The position numbers and the translations under genes are program-made. A model generated the notes under the pieces. The model did not search any database and was not told the DNA's origin. It saw only the letters and a list, made by a program, of their open reading frames with translations. From Aquimarina longa SW024 (lineage in GTDB: Bacteria > Bacteroidota > Bacteroidia > Flavobacteriales > Flavobacteriaceae), in NCBI RefSeq assembly GCF_001401755.1, contig NZ_AVQK01000026.1, positions 1 to 64,000 on the forward strand: a stretch of 64,000 nucleotides of DNA, in the 5' to 3' direction. Within the stretch, counting starts at the first letter, position 1. Every line of letters starts with the position of its first letter. Shown here piece after piece: positions 15,991 through 25,400 of the stretch.

Positions 15991-18459
15991 TTAAAACTTC
16001 ATACCTAAACGGACATTAAAAACTCTAGGGGTTAAAAAATTTGGAATAGAGAATTGACGTCGACTAGCAGCATCTCTTACAAATGTATTTGTAATTGCAT
16101 TACGATTATTAAATATATTATAAATTTCAACTCCTAAGCTTAACTCTCTAAATGTATTGAGAAAATGCCCTTTTTTTAGCCTCTTACTTTTATCTATAAT
16201 AATGTATGACACTCCTAAATCTGCTCTACGATAATCTCGTAGTCTTGTTTGAAAATTATATGGATCTACATAACTAGGAGATCCACCTGGTACACCAGTT
16301 TGATACACCATATTTAGATACATTTTTAGGTTTGGGATTGACGGAACATAATCTTGAAATAATACTCCAACTTTTAACCGTTGATCTGTTGGACGTGATA
16401 TATATCCACGATTATCAATATTTTCTTCGGTTTTTAGATATCCAATACTAATCCAACTTTCAGTTCCTGGGACAAATTCTCCATTAAGTCTTATATCAAT
16501 ACCCTGAGCATAGGCTTCAGCATTATTTCTGGCACGATATCGTATTCTAACATTTTCTATTGTGTATGGATTTACATCAGTTAATTTTTTATAATATATC
16601 TCAGATGTTAGTTTAAAAGGTCTTTCCCACATTGAAAAACTATAATCATTTCCCAAAACTATATGTATCGATTGCTGAGCATTAACTTCTGGTCTAATTA
16701 TTCCTAATGAGTCTCTTAGTTCTCTATAAAATGGAGGTTGGTGATATAATCCTCCGGATGCTCTAAAAATCATATCGATTTTCCAATCAGGTTTGATTGC
16801 AATTTGAGCTCTTGGGCTAAAAACAATCTGAGAATCAGAACTGTTTATAGTACTTCCCGAAATATTCCAATTATGTGCTCTTACTCCGATATTGGCCCAG
16901 ATTTCATTTTCTTTTATATGAGAACGGATACTGTACTGTACATATCCAGAAAAACGATCAATTTTAGCTTTATTTGTAGCTCTGACACTCGTAAAAGGAG
17001 TGATCGGAGATACAAAAGGATTATAGGGTTGATTATTTACAAAATCTAATAGTGGAGGTCTTATAGAAAAACCAGCAGAATCGATTACTTCATACTCTTG
17101 TAAGCGATCTCTAATATCTTCAGAAGTATGTTTAATTCCCCAATCAAACTGATGCTGGTCTGCAATATAAGTTCCTTTGTGTTCTATATTAAATATTAAT
17201 GCATCCAGATCATTTCTGGCGTGTGTTAATTGTGATCCTACTCCTTCACTAAATTCTACTTGCCCTAAATTTTCACTGCCGATATCGGTATTTACAGTTC
17301 CTAATGCATAGGCTGCAAAAATGTCATAATGCTCTTGCTCTTGGGTATGATATCCTGATGCAATCAGTTTTAATGTTAGATTGTCATTAGCCTTATAAGT
17401 TCCTTTTAATGCACCAAAATACGTTTGATATTGATCTTTTTCTTGTCCATTATAAAGTACAGTTAGTGCTTTTATAGTTTGAAGTGTTCCAAAATTTACT
17501 TGTTCCTTAATAGGTTTATAATCATATGTATTAAGTGCTAAGTTTCCAAGAAATCCTAGTTCGAATTTGCTAGAGAAATTGTATGACAGATATGTTTGTA
17601 TATCAGCAAACCTTGGTTGAAAATTAGTTTCCGTGTTTTTAGCATCTACTAATAAACTATTATCCCTGTATCGTAGACCTACAATTGCAGCTAACTTTTT
17701 GTTTTTAGAAATTCCTTCAGCAGAAATACTCCCTCCTAAAAGACTAAGGTCTATCGTGGCTCCTAATCTAGTTGGTCTTTTATAGGTGATATCTAAAACA
17801 GAAGAAAGTTTGTCTCCATATTTAGCTTGAAATCCTCCTGCAGAAAAATCGACATTACGAACCAAATCAGTATTTACAAAACTTAATCCCTCTTGTTGTC
17901 CTGATCTAATTAAGAAAGGACGATATACTTCGATCTCATTTACATATACTAAATTCTCATCATAATTTCCTCCTCTAACAGAGTATTGTGTACTTAATTC
18001 GTTATTAGAACTTACTCCAGGTAAGCTTTTAAGAAGCCCTTCTACACCTGCATTAGCAGAGGGAGTGGTTCTTATGGTTTCAGGATCTAGTGTTATAATA
18101 CCTTCTACTACTTTTTTCTCCCTACCAGATATCAAAACTTCACTTATCTGTTCTACATCTGTTTTTAATATTGGATTTAATTCATATACCTGTCCCTCTT
18201 CAAGTTTAATAGTGAACTGCATATTTTTTAGACTGATATGAGAAATACTAACTTGGATTTCTTGATTAGAAGGAATACTCAGTTGATAAACACCATTTTT
18301 ATCTGACTGTGTTCCAGAATTATTATAGGTGATATTTGCTCCCTGAATCGGTATGTTATTTTCATTAAGAACGATACCTTTTATTGTTGCATTTTGTGCT
18401 ATAGAAGATACACTGAATACTATCAGATAAATCAAGAAGTAGAGATATTTAGTTTTCAA
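15991..18459 (-). CDS. TonB-dependent receptor
   Basis: The 822-residue outer-membrane protein has a signal peptide (cleavage near Ala-Gln at 21-22). A carboxypeptidase-regulatory-like Ig domain follows (about residues 24-105, 'ATIKGIVLNENNIPIQGANI'), then a plug domain with 'GVEGLLKSLPGVSSNNELS' and 'QYSVRGGNYDENLVYVN', and a beta-barrel ending in a Phe-terminated strand, 'VRLGMKF'. Such receptors import bulky ligands with TonB-ExbBD energy. The cargo is not evident. No SusD partner is adjacent, so it is not a typical glycan locus. It follows the M23 peptidase gene by 13 bases. Confidence 0.88.
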   Translation of the reverse strand: MKTKYLYFLIYLIVFSVSSIAQNATIKGIVLNENNIPIQGANITYNNSGTQSDKNGVYQLSIPSNQEIQVSISHISLKNMQFTIKLEEGQVYELNPILKTDVEQISEVLISGREKKVVEGIITLDPETIRTTPSANAGVEGLLKSLPGVSSNNELSTQYSVRGGNYDENLVYVNEIEVYRPFLIRSGQQEGLSFVNTDLVRNVDFSAGGFQAKYGDKLSSVLDITYKRPTRLGATIDLSLLGGSISAEGISKNKKLAAIVGLRYRDNSLLVDAKNTETNFQPRFADIQTYLSYNFSSKFELGFLGNLALNTYDYKPIKEQVNFGTLQTIKALTVLYNGQEKDQYQTYFGALKGTYKANDNLTLKLIASGYHTQEQEHYDIFAAYALGTVNTDIGSENLGQVEFSEGVGSQLTHARNDLDALIFNIEHKGTYIADQHQFDWGIKHTSEDIRDRLQEYEVIDSAGFSIRPPLLDFVNNQPYNPFVSPITPFTSVRATNKAKIDRFSGYVQYSIRSHIKENEIWANIGVRAHNWNISGSTINSSDSQIVFSPRAQIAIKPDWKIDMIFRASGGLYHQPPFYRELRDSLGIIRPEVNAQQSIHIVLGNDYSFSMWERPFKLTSEIYYKKLTDVNPYTIENVRIRYRARNNAEAYAQGIDIRLNGEFVPGTESWISIGYLKTEENIDNRGYISRPTDQRLKVGVLFQDYVPSIPNLKMYLNMVYQTGVPGGSPSYVDPYNFQTRLRDYRRADLGVSYIIIDKSKRLKKGHFLNTFRELSLGVEIYNIFNNRNAITNTFVRDAASRRQFSIPNFLTPRVFNVRLGMKF

Positions 18460-18472
18460 AAAATATTAGTAT

Positions 18473-20161
18473 TTAAAGTTTTCTAAAAAATGTGGTTTCG
18501 AATGTTGCTCGATTACCTACATTATCTAACACAACAAGTTTAAAATTATTTTCCGAACTGATATTATTTTTATCATTAAAGTCATAAACTAGCATTCCGG
18601 TTTTATAATCGTATTCTAATAAAATAAATTTTCCATTGATTGTTCCTCTATAACTTTTTATTCCTGATTCTGAATCATTGATTTTTATTTTTAAATGTGT
18701 TGCTTTTGAGATCCATTTATTGTTAGCTACATTGATAGGCATTATTGTTGGCTTTTGACTATCTGTAAAAAGAGCATAAGTTCCAAAAATACGTGTTCTA
18801 GTAGAGAATCGATTTCCTTTCTTTAATGTTCTAGTGTAATATGGCTTTTTAGATTTATTTACTCTGCCAATATAGAGTTTCTTTTTGTCTTCTTGTTTAT
18901 ATCGAGATACATCAAAAACAATTGTCATGTTTTTGTGTAGTGGAGTTTTATTATTATGAATTTTAATTGTTTCTCCATTAGTTACGATATCTAGATATGT
19001 ATCTTCATATAGGCTACCTTTAGGAATCAAAATGTCAAAAATACTTCCACTATAAGTATAATTTTCATTTGCTTTGGCATACTCTGGAGTTTTTGTGATT
19101 TCAGTTTTTGTGATTGTTTGATTATACTTTCCTTCTATGGGAATATTGATTGTTGTGGTATTATTTTTAAAATCTTTAAGATGTATTGTGTATGTATAGG
19201 AAAGACTGTCTTTTATGATAATAATACCATTATCAATTTTTTGTTTAAAAATAGTTAGTGGGTTATTTTTTTCTATAAATAGTTTGGTTATTCTACTTTT
19301 ATATTTTTTAAAATAAGAGAAATCAATAAGTCGATTTATGTACCGTGTTTCTGCAAAGGAGAAACGATTCATTTCTATTTCTAAGTTTTGTAGCCCGTTA
19401 ATTTGTGTATTAATTTTATATATTCCATTATTGTTAGCGGCTAAATCTTGTTTGTCTATCGTAGATACACCAAAACCTAGTTTACCATAAGCAGTTATGC
19501 TTTCTGCTTTAAAATTTCCATCTTCTTGAGGTATAAGCCTCAGCTTTACTGGTTTTTGAGTTCCGTTAATATGTGTGTTTTTATCTAAACTATATGCCCA
19601 TAGACTATTTACAATAGGTTTTTTGGTATCTTTTACTTCTATACCAAAACTCATAGGATTCATAGGTCTAGATCTTGGGTCTCTAATTTCAAAATGAAGA
19701 TGGGGGCCAGAGCTACCTCCTGTATTACCACTATAGGCTATGATATCTCCTTTCTTAACGAGTAAAGAGCCAGATTTAGGGTAAAGTTCTATTTCATAAG
19801 ATTCTTTTGCATATTGTTTTTCTTTTACAAAAGCTTCAATCTCTGGAGCAAACTTTTTTAAGTGTGCGTATACTGTAATATAACCATTAGGATGAGTTAG
19901 GTATATAGCTTTTCCATATCCTCCATGCGAAATTTTTATCCTACTTACTCTTCCAGATGCAGATGCATATACATTAAGACCTTCTTCTCCTTGCGTTTTC
20001 ATATCTAAACCCGAATGAAAATGGTTAGACCTTAATTCACCAAATGTTCCTGAAGCTACTATAGGAATATCTAAAGGATGTATAAAATAATCTTTAGAAA
20101 GTTCCTTTTGTCCATAGCAAAAAGAGAAACTGAATAAAAGAAATATTATAATTTTTTTCAT
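18473..20161 (-). CDS. M23 family metallopeptidase (LytM-like)
   Basis: The 562-residue protein is exported (signal peptide to about residue 17). It has an M23 domain at residues 25-170: the zinc ligands are in 'HFHSGLDMKT' (H-x3-D) and 'HLHFEIRD' (H-x-H), and 'VYAHLKK' is also present. M23 enzymes cut peptidoglycan cross-links, though many with full motifs have regulatory roles. The remaining 390 residues are beta-rich, Ig-like modules and include 'NKWISKATHLKIKINDSESGI'. It lies upstream of the TonB receptor in an apparent operon, which hints at assembly of the receptor or its substrate path through the cell wall. Confidence 0.85.
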   Translation of the reverse strand: MKKIIIFLLFSFSFCYGQKELSKDYFIHPLDIPIVASGTFGELRSNHFHSGLDMKTQGEEGLNVYASASGRVSRIKISHGGYGKAIYLTHPNGYITVYAHLKKFAPEIEAFVKEKQYAKESYEIELYPKSGSLLVKKGDIIAYSGNTGGSSGPHLHFEIRDPRSRPMNPMSFGIEVKDTKKPIVNSLWAYSLDKNTHINGTQKPVKLRLIPQEDGNFKAESITAYGKLGFGVSTIDKQDLAANNNGIYKINTQINGLQNLEIEMNRFSFAETRYINRLIDFSYFKKYKSRITKLFIEKNNPLTIFKQKIDNGIIIIKDSLSYTYTIHLKDFKNNTTTINIPIEGKYNQTITKTEITKTPEYAKANENYTYSGSIFDILIPKGSLYEDTYLDIVTNGETIKIHNNKTPLHKNMTIVFDVSRYKQEDKKKLYIGRVNKSKKPYYTRTLKKGNRFSTRTRIFGTYALFTDSQKPTIMPINVANNKWISKATHLKIKINDSESGIKSYRGTINGKFILLEYDYKTGMLVYDFNDKNNISSENNFKLVVLDNVGNRATFETTFFRKL

Positions 20162-20202
20162 AAAAGCGGGGGGTGTATTATTTTTATGAATTGTTACTAA
20201 AA

Positions 20203-21270
20203 TTACTTGTCATTTTTATGAGTGATACTATCTTTTAAAGCGTGATTGATTGCATCGTTTAAATAACCTCCAGAAATGATTTTTGTTCTAACTTGATTTA
20301 CATTTTTTTTCATTTTTTGATATTCCTCTGTAGATAAGTTTTTTAGTTTATCACTTAAGTCATCTAGATTTGAAATTGTAAAGCCTATATTATTATCTTT
20401 TATAAAAGTACTTATAGCAGCCTTATCCCATACAATTACTGGTAATCCGCATAAAATATATAATGAAGTCTTATGAGGATTGTTATATCGTAGATATTGA
20501 CCATATTGCCCACTACATTCTTTTGTAGAGATACCATCCCAAACTAAGCCAAAAGATCCTTTAATATGATATGCTACTATATCAGAAGGAAATGCGCCTT
20601 TATATGATAATATAGACTCTTCTTTATTAGTTTTTAGTTTATCATCATTAAATCCAATACCATATAGATTCATTGTAAAATCTTTTTTATCTAATACATC
20701 AAGATCATAGATATAAGAATTTTTACCTTCTCCAAAACCTCCGGCATATACTATTTCATGAGGTTTTTCTCCTGTAACGGCATTATTTTGATCTGGTAAT
20801 CCATCATTTAATATGTAATCAAAGATTCCGAGTACAACTATAGGTATTTTAACACCTTGTTCCAGAAACCAGTTTTTCATAGCATCATTGTGTACAATAA
20901 TTGCATTTGATGAGATTATTTTCTGTAACTCTTTGTCAGAATTACCAGTTCTGCCTTTTAAATATCTTACATCATGAACGATTGTAATAATGTTGCATCT
21001 TTTTAATTTAGCAATGCCTAAAACATAACTTCTAAATTTGTTTAAGGGATATTGAGTACACAAAGTACTATTAAATGGTAGCCGTAACAATGCATAAGTT
21101 ATACCTAAGAAATTTTTGATGGTACCAATAGCAGAGTTAGGGATTGATGATTGTTTAAACCCAAGGTTCTTAAATCCCATTTCTGCAAGAATAGACTCAC
21201 AGTCAGTTTTTGCTTTACCAGCAGCATTAAAAAGGGATTTGTAGTTTCTAGAAATGAAATATCCTTTCAT
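20203..21270 (-). CDS. Galactofuranosyltransferase-like glycosyltransferase
   Basis: The 355-residue cytoplasmic protein resembles beta-1,6-galactofuranosyltransferases of the WbbI type. It has an N-terminal 'SRNYKSLFNAAGKAKTDCE', a central 'NIITIVHDVRYLKG', and a C-terminal nucleotide-sugar half with 'YAGGFGEGKN', 'FGLVWDG' and 'NPHKTSLYI..GLPVIVWD'. The frame is open to 21303, but the ATG at 21270 ('MKGYFISRN') is a better start. Such enzymes add galactofuranose to surface polysaccharide. The divergent neighbour glf makes the UDP-galactofuranose donor, which strongly supports the call. The exact linkage is unknown. Confidence 0.75.
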   Translation of the reverse strand: MKGYFISRNYKSLFNAAGKAKTDCESILAEMGFKNLGFKQSSIPNSAIGTIKNFLGITYALLRLPFNSTLCTQYPLNKFRSYVLGIAKLKRCNIITIVHDVRYLKGRTGNSDKELQKIISSNAIIVHNDAMKNWFLEQGVKIPIVVLGIFDYILNDGLPDQNNAVTGEKPHEIVYAGGFGEGKNSYIYDLDVLDKKDFTMNLYGIGFNDDKLKTNKEESILSYKGAFPSDIVAYHIKGSFGLVWDGISTKECSGQYGQYLRYNNPHKTSLYILCGLPVIVWDKAAISTFIKDNNIGFTISNLDDLSDKLKNLSTEEYQKMKKNVNQVRTKIISGGYLNDAINHALKDSITHKNDK

Positions 21271-21608
21271 ATAAAAATGTAAATTTATTGCAGAAAGATA
21301 CACACATTTTATTTTTTACACCATATTCTTTAGAATATTATCGCAGATGATTTTTTTAATGTGTTTATTATCCCAGTTTGATTTAAAAACATCAAAGATA
21401 TGATTTGAATTTTATAACATCACATAGTATATAAAATAAAGCTATAAGGAAGTATAGTAAAGTTTTGTTTTATAGGAAAATATAAGGTGTTATGAATGTT
21501 GGTCTTTTCAGGTTAAATAGGTATTTACTATAAAATCATTTTAAAAGTAGTAGTTTTGATGATTCAAATAATAATGAGATGTTTTTTTAAACAAAAAATA
21601 AAATATTA
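21271..21608. other. Divergent promoter region between the glycosyltransferase gene and glf
   Basis: These 338 bases separate two divergently read genes of one pathway, so both promoters should be here. A TAGTTTTG at 21551-21558 fits the -7 consensus for glf, but no TTG lies at the right distance. I see no gene in it. Confidence 0.4.
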
Positions 21609-22724
21609 GTGAAAAAAAAAGAATATGACTATTTAATTGTGGGAGCAGGGCTGTTTGGCTGTGTTTTTGCTCATGAAATGACAAAACGTAATAAAAAATG
21701 TCTTGTGATTGATAAACGAGAGCATTTAGGAGGGAATGTATATTGTGAGGAAAAAGAAGGAATCAATGTGCATAAATATGGAGCTCATATTTTTCATACT
21801 AATGATAAAAAAATATGGGATTACGTCAATCAATTTGCAACCTTTAATAATTATATAAATTCTCCTTTATCATTGTCAAAAGGGAAACTGTATAATTTAC
21901 CTTTTAATATGAATACTTTCTATCAATTATGGGGTACGAAAACACCAAAAGAGGCAAAAGCGATAATTGAAGAGCAAATACGGCAATACGGTACAAAATC
22001 TCCTAAAAACCTTGAAGAACAAGCTTTATCTTTAATAGGTAAGGATATTTATGAAACTTTTATTAAATCATATACAGAGAAACAATGGGGTAAAAAAGCA
22101 ACAGAACTTCCTGCTTTTATTATTAAAAGATTGCCAGTGAGGTATACCTATAATAATAATTATTTTAATGATGCTTATCAAGGAATACCAATTGGAGGGT
22201 ATAATACAATAATTAATGGATTATTAGAAGGTGTCGAAACCAAAGCTAATATTGATTTTTTTAAGGATAGAATAGATTTAGAATCGTTAGCAGATAAAGT
22301 TGTTTATACGGGCAAAATAGATGAGTTTTTTGAGTATAAGTATGGACAATTAGAGTATAGATCATTACGTTTTGAAAATGAATTACACGAAACCGAAAAT
22401 TATCAAGGAAATGCAGTTATAAATTATAATGATGCATCATATGCATTTACTAGAATTATTGAGCATAAACACTTTGAATTTGGTAGTCAAAAGAAAACAA
22501 TTATAACAAAAGAATATCCAGAAAACTGGGATAAAGGAAAAGAGGCTTACTATCCTATTAATAATGAAAGAAATCAGCAGATATTTAAAAAATATAAAGA
22601 AGAATCACAAAAATTAAAGAATGTAATTTTTGGAGGAAGATTAGCAGAATATCGATATTATGATATGCATCAAATTATAGCATCATCATTAACCAAAGTA
22701 GCAGAAATTTCTAAGATTGGATAG
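21609..22724 (+). CDS. glf: UDP-galactopyranose mutase
   Basis: The 371-residue flavoprotein converts UDP-galactopyranose to UDP-galactofuranose. The N-terminal FAD-binding motif is 'YLIVGAGLFGCVFAHEM'. It is followed by 'IDKREHLGGNVY', 'HKYGAHIFHT', 'FINSP'-like and 'NYINSPLSLS' segments, and the C-terminal 'FGGRLAEYRYYDMHQII', all typical of bacterial Glf. Length is normal. The start is GTG at 21609, as no earlier ATG fits. It supplies the donor sugar for the divergently encoded galactofuranosyltransferase, so the surface glycan of this organism probably contains galactofuranose. Confidence 0.93.
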   Translation: MKKKEYDYLIVGAGLFGCVFAHEMTKRNKKCLVIDKREHLGGNVYCEEKEGINVHKYGAHIFHTNDKKIWDYVNQFATFNNYINSPLSLSKGKLYNLPFNMNTFYQLWGTKTPKEAKAIIEEQIRQYGTKSPKNLEEQALSLIGKDIYETFIKSYTEKQWGKKATELPAFIIKRLPVRYTYNNNYFNDAYQGIPIGGYNTIINGLLEGVETKANIDFFKDRIDLESLADKVVYTGKIDEFFEYKYGQLEYRSLRFENELHETENYQGNAVINYNDASYAFTRIIEHKHFEFGSQKKTIITKEYPENWDKGKEAYYPINNERNQQIFKKYKEESQKLKNVIFGGRLAEYRYYDMHQIIASSLTKVAEISKIG

Positions 22725-22760
22725 TAATAAAATATGGCTTTAAAATTAGTTTAAAAACTA

Positions 22761-22791
22761 TTGGGTTTTTTCAATTGGTATGTTAACTTTG
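22761..22791 (+). promoter_or_regulatory. Promoter of the zapB-like/zapA unit
   Basis: TTG at 22761-22763 is separated by 20 bases from TAACTTTG at 22784-22791. This fits the Bacteroidota primary sigma factor consensus (TTG, 17-23 bases, TAnnTTTG). Transcription would begin near 22798, about 20 bases before the ATG at 22820. Confidence 0.65.
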
Positions 22792-22819
22792 TGTAACGAA
22801 GTATTGTGTAAAAGTTATA

Positions 22820-23110
22820 ATGAGTGATTTAATTGAAATTATTGATTCTCTTGAAAATAGGATAAGCAAGTTGTTGCATAAGCATGAGTTAATGAAGTTG
22901 CAAAATGATGACTTAAGAACGAGAATTGTTGAATTAGAATCCAATTCAGAATCTCAATTGGATCAATTAAAGCAATGGGAAGAGAAATTTGCTGCACTCA
23001 AAAATGCTAATGCAATGTTAGGCAGTGATAAATATAAGAGGGAAACTAAGCTTAAGATAAATGCCTTAATTAGGGAGATTGATATGTGTATATCTCAACT
23101 TTCTGAATAA
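22820..23110 (+). CDS. ZapB-like coiled-coil protein
   Basis: The 96-residue protein is almost all predicted coiled coil, with heptad-like spacing of Leu and Ile from residue 5 to 65 and a short C-terminal helix. It has no named catalytic domain. Small coiled-coil proteins in this place, directly before zapA, are common in Flavobacteriaceae and are inferred to be partners in Z-ring assembly, as ZapB is for ZapA in E. coli. Similarity to ZapB is one of form and place rather than clear sequence. It lies 7 bases upstream of zapA. Confidence 0.6.
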   Translation: MSDLIEIIDSLENRISKLLHKHELMKLQNDDLRTRIVELESNSESQLDQLKQWEEKFAALKNANAMLGSDKYKRETKLKINALIREIDMCISQLSE

Positions 23111-23117
23111 GTAAACT

Positions 23118-23408
23118 ATGGGAAAAAAACTTAAAATTAAGTTATCTATTGCTGATAGGATATATCCATTAACGATTAATCCTAATCAGGAAGAAGGTTT
23201 ACGAAAAGCAGCAAAGAGTATAGAAGTGATGATTAAGCAATTCGAACAAAGTTATGCGGTTAGAGACAAGCAAGATGTATTAGCAATGTGTGCTTTACAG
23301 TTTGCGACAAAAGTGGAACAAAAAACTATAGATAAAAATGATGATATGGATACTATAGCAAATAGATTAAATGAATTAAATGATTTGCTATATGATAATT
23401 TATCATAA
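23118..23408 (+). CDS. zapA: Cell division protein ZapA
   Basis: The 96-residue protein matches ZapA, which bundles FtsZ filaments at the division site. The N-terminal strand-rich part is 'KLKIKLSIADRIYPLTI', followed by 'EEGLRKAAKSIEVMI' and a helix with 'DVLAMCALQFA', typical of the family. A long C-terminal coiled coil ends the protein. The context is conserved from E. coli, where zapA also precedes the 6S RNA gene. Confidence 0.85.
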   Translation: MGKKLKIKLSIADRIYPLTINPNQEEGLRKAAKSIEVMIKQFEQSYAVRDKQDVLAMCALQFATKVEQKTIDKNDDMDTIANRLNELNDLLYDNLS

Positions 23409-23435
23409 TATTTTTAAAAATAAATAATAAAATTA

Positions 23436-23600
23436 CTGCCTGCACTAGTTGTTATTTTGATAAACTCAACAAGAATTAATTAAAAAGGGTGAGTTTAAGT
23501 TGTAAAAGCATGCCGCCATTGAGTGGACCCTTGAGCAATTTGTTAGCCCTAAACCTGTTTTTACAGAGTTTATACAAAACCTTTACTAGTGTAGGCTTTT
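23436..23600 (+). ncRNA. ssrS: 6S RNA, flavobacterial type
   Basis: Between zapA and rny lies a region with no coding frame whose ends pair exactly. GCCTGCACTAGT at 23438-23449 pairs with ACTAGTGTAGGC at 23585-23596 (12 bp, one G-U), followed by a T-rich run. An inner hairpin pairs 23461-23470 with 23489-23498. A long closed rod with a large internal bubble is the form of 6S RNA, which binds the RNA polymerase holoenzyme and mimics an open promoter. The position after zapA is the same as in gammaproteobacteria. The Rfam family known to me as 6S-Flavo is the likely match. The exact transcript ends are not known. Confidence 0.8.
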
Positions 23601-23624
23601 TATATATAAATACTCACATTAATT

Positions 23625-25193
23625 ATGGATAACAATATTGTATTTTTGATAGTTGCTGCGATAGCAGGAGTAGTGATAGGGTTTATCATTGCCAAAGTTA
23701 TGGAACGCAACAAAGCGTCAGAAATGATTAAAAATGCTAAGAAATCTTCTGAAAGTATTTTAAGAGATGCAAAAAACGAAGGAGAAACTATTAAAAAAGA
23801 TAAAATATTACAAGCTAAAGAAAAATTCATTGAATTAAAATCAGAACACGAAAAAGTAATATTATCTAGAGATAAAAAAATAGCTGAGGCTGAAAAAAGA
23901 ACAAGAGATAAAGAATCGCAGGTCTCTAATGAATTGTCTAAAAGTAAAAAACTTAATACAGAATTAGAAGCTAAAATAAAAGAAAGTAATCAACGTCAGG
24001 ATTATTTAGAAAAGAAACAAAGTGAAGTTAAGAAGCTGCATAAGAGTCAAGTGCAACAATTAGAAGTTATCTCAGGATTATCTGCAGAAGAAGCGAAAGA
24101 GCAACTTGTAGAATCTCTAAAAGGACAAGCGAAAACAGATGCTATGGCACTGATTCAGGATACTATTGAGGAAGCAAAACTAACAGCTAAACAAGAGGCA
24201 AAAAAGGTTATTATAAACACGATTCAAAGAATAGGTACAGAGGAGGCTATAGAAAATTGTGTTTCTGTATTTAATATAGAAAGTGATGATGTAAAAGGTA
24301 GAATTATAGGACGTGAAGGAAGGAATATTAGAGCTATCGAAGCAGCAACAGGAGTGGAAATAATAGTAGATGATACTCCAGAAGCTATAATTTTATCCTG
24401 TTTTGATTCTGTAAGACGAGAAGTAGCTCGTTTATCATTACATAAATTAGTTACAGACGGAAGAATTCATCCTGCACGAATAGAAGAAATAGTAAGAAAA
24501 ACTAGAAAACAAATTGATGAAGAGATTATTGAAGTAGGGAAACGTACAGTAATAGATTTGGGTATTCATGGATTACATCCAGAATTAATAAAGACTGTTG
24601 GTAGGATGAAATATAGATCTTCTTACGGACAAAACCTTCTCCAGCACTCTAGAGAAGTAGCTAAGCTGTGTGGGGTTATGGCGGCAGAATTAGGATTAAA
24701 CCCTAAATTAGCTAAAAGAGCAGGGTTGCTTCATGATATTGGTAAAGTACCTGATACAGAAACAGAAGTTCCTCATGCTATATTAGGAATGCAGTGGGCA
24801 GAAAAATATGGAGAAAAGCAAGAAGTTTGTAATGCAATAGGTGCTCATCATGATGAAGTGGAGATGACATCTTTGATATCACCTATAGTTCAGGTATGTG
24901 ATGCAATTAGTGGTGCTAGACCAGGTGCAAGAAGACAAGTGCTAGATTCTTATATACAAAGATTAAAAGATTTAGAAGGTATTGCGTTTGGGTTTGATGG
25001 AGTTAAGAAGGCTTATGCAATTCAAGCAGGGAGAGAGCTACGTGTTATTGTAGAAAGTGAAAAAGTTAATGACGAAAAAGCAGCAAGTCTTTCTTTTGAA
25101 ATTTCTCAAAAAGTGCAAACAGATATGACATATCCTGGCCAAGTGAAAGTAACAGTTATAAGAGAAACAAGAGCTGTCAATATTGCTAAATAG
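23625..25193 (+). CDS. rny: Ribonuclease Y
   Basis: The 522-residue enzyme is anchored by an N-terminal membrane helix (about residues 4-24). A long coiled coil (25-200), a KH domain with '[15 protein letters not shown]', and an HD domain with 'LLHDIGKV' follow. RNase Y is a membrane-bound endoribonuclease that starts mRNA decay. All metal-binding residues of the HD motif are present and the length is normal. It follows the 6S RNA gene by some 25 bases and ends at a strong hairpin terminator, so part of its transcription may come from upstream units. Confidence 0.93.
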   Translation: MDNNIVFLIVAAIAGVVIGFIIAKVMERNKASEMIKNAKKSSESILRDAKNEGETIKKDKILQAKEKFIELKSEHEKVILSRDKKIAEAEKRTRDKESQVSNELSKSKKLNTELEAKIKESNQRQDYLEKKQSEVKKLHKSQVQQLEVISGLSAEEAKEQLVESLKGQAKTDAMALIQDTIEEAKLTAKQEAKKVIINTIQRIGTEEAIENCVSVFNIESDDVKGRIIGREGRNIRAIEAATGVEIIVDDTPEAIILSCFDSVRREVARLSLHKLVTDGRIHPARIEEIVRKTRKQIDEEIIEVGKRTVIDLGIHGLHPELIKTVGRMKYRSSYGQNLLQHSREVAKLCGVMAAELGLNPKLAKRAGLLHDIGKVPDTETEVPHAILGMQWAEKYGEKQEVCNAIGAHHDEVEMTSLISPIVQVCDAISGARPGARRQVLDSYIQRLKDLEGIAFGFDGVKKAYAIQAGRELRVIVESEKVNDEKAASLSFEISQKVQTDMTYPGQVKVTVIRETRAVNIAK

Positions 25194-25221
25194 CAACGCG
25201 CATTTTAGTTTTAATAAGACG

Positions 25222-25273
25222 AAAAACCAAGAAAGGATAATACATTATAATGTATTATCCTTTCTTGGTTTTT
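25222..25273. terminator. Perfect 26-bp terminator hairpin after rny
   Basis: The arms 25222-25247 and 25248-25273 are exact reverse complements, starting AAAAACCAAG and ending CTTGGTTTTT, with more T after. It ends rny transcription and also separates it from the IS element 58 bases further on. Confidence 0.85.
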
Positions 25274-25323
25274 TTGAATTATGCAATGTTATGGAAATCA
25301 TAAAATAAGAGAGGAAAACTAAA

Positions 25324-25331
25324 AATGGTAT
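25324..25331. repeat. Target-site duplication, left copy
   Basis: AATGGTAT lies directly outside the left inverted repeat and is repeated at 26676-26683. An 8-bp duplication is what IS256-family transposition makes. Confidence 0.8.
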
Positions 25332-25361
25332 GACAGTATCCATAATTTTGTGTAAATAAAA
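25332..25361 (+). repeat. Left terminal inverted repeat
   Basis: Read inward, the sequence matches the right end at 21 of 30 positions without gaps, including the last 13 bases (TGTGTAAATAAAA). The outermost bases differ, as is common in this family. Confidence 0.8.
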
Positions 25362-25367
25362 TTTCAG

Positions 25368-25400
25368 CGGGTTTAACTTTTTATAGTTGAACCCGTTTTT
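25368..25400 (+). terminator. Hairpin inside the left IS end
   Basis: A 10-bp stem, CGGGTTTAAC (25368-25377) with GTTGAACCCG (25386-25395), holds one G-U pair and is followed by T5 on the plus strand. It overlaps the transposase stop codon and would stop plus-strand transcripts entering from the rny side. Confidence 0.65.
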
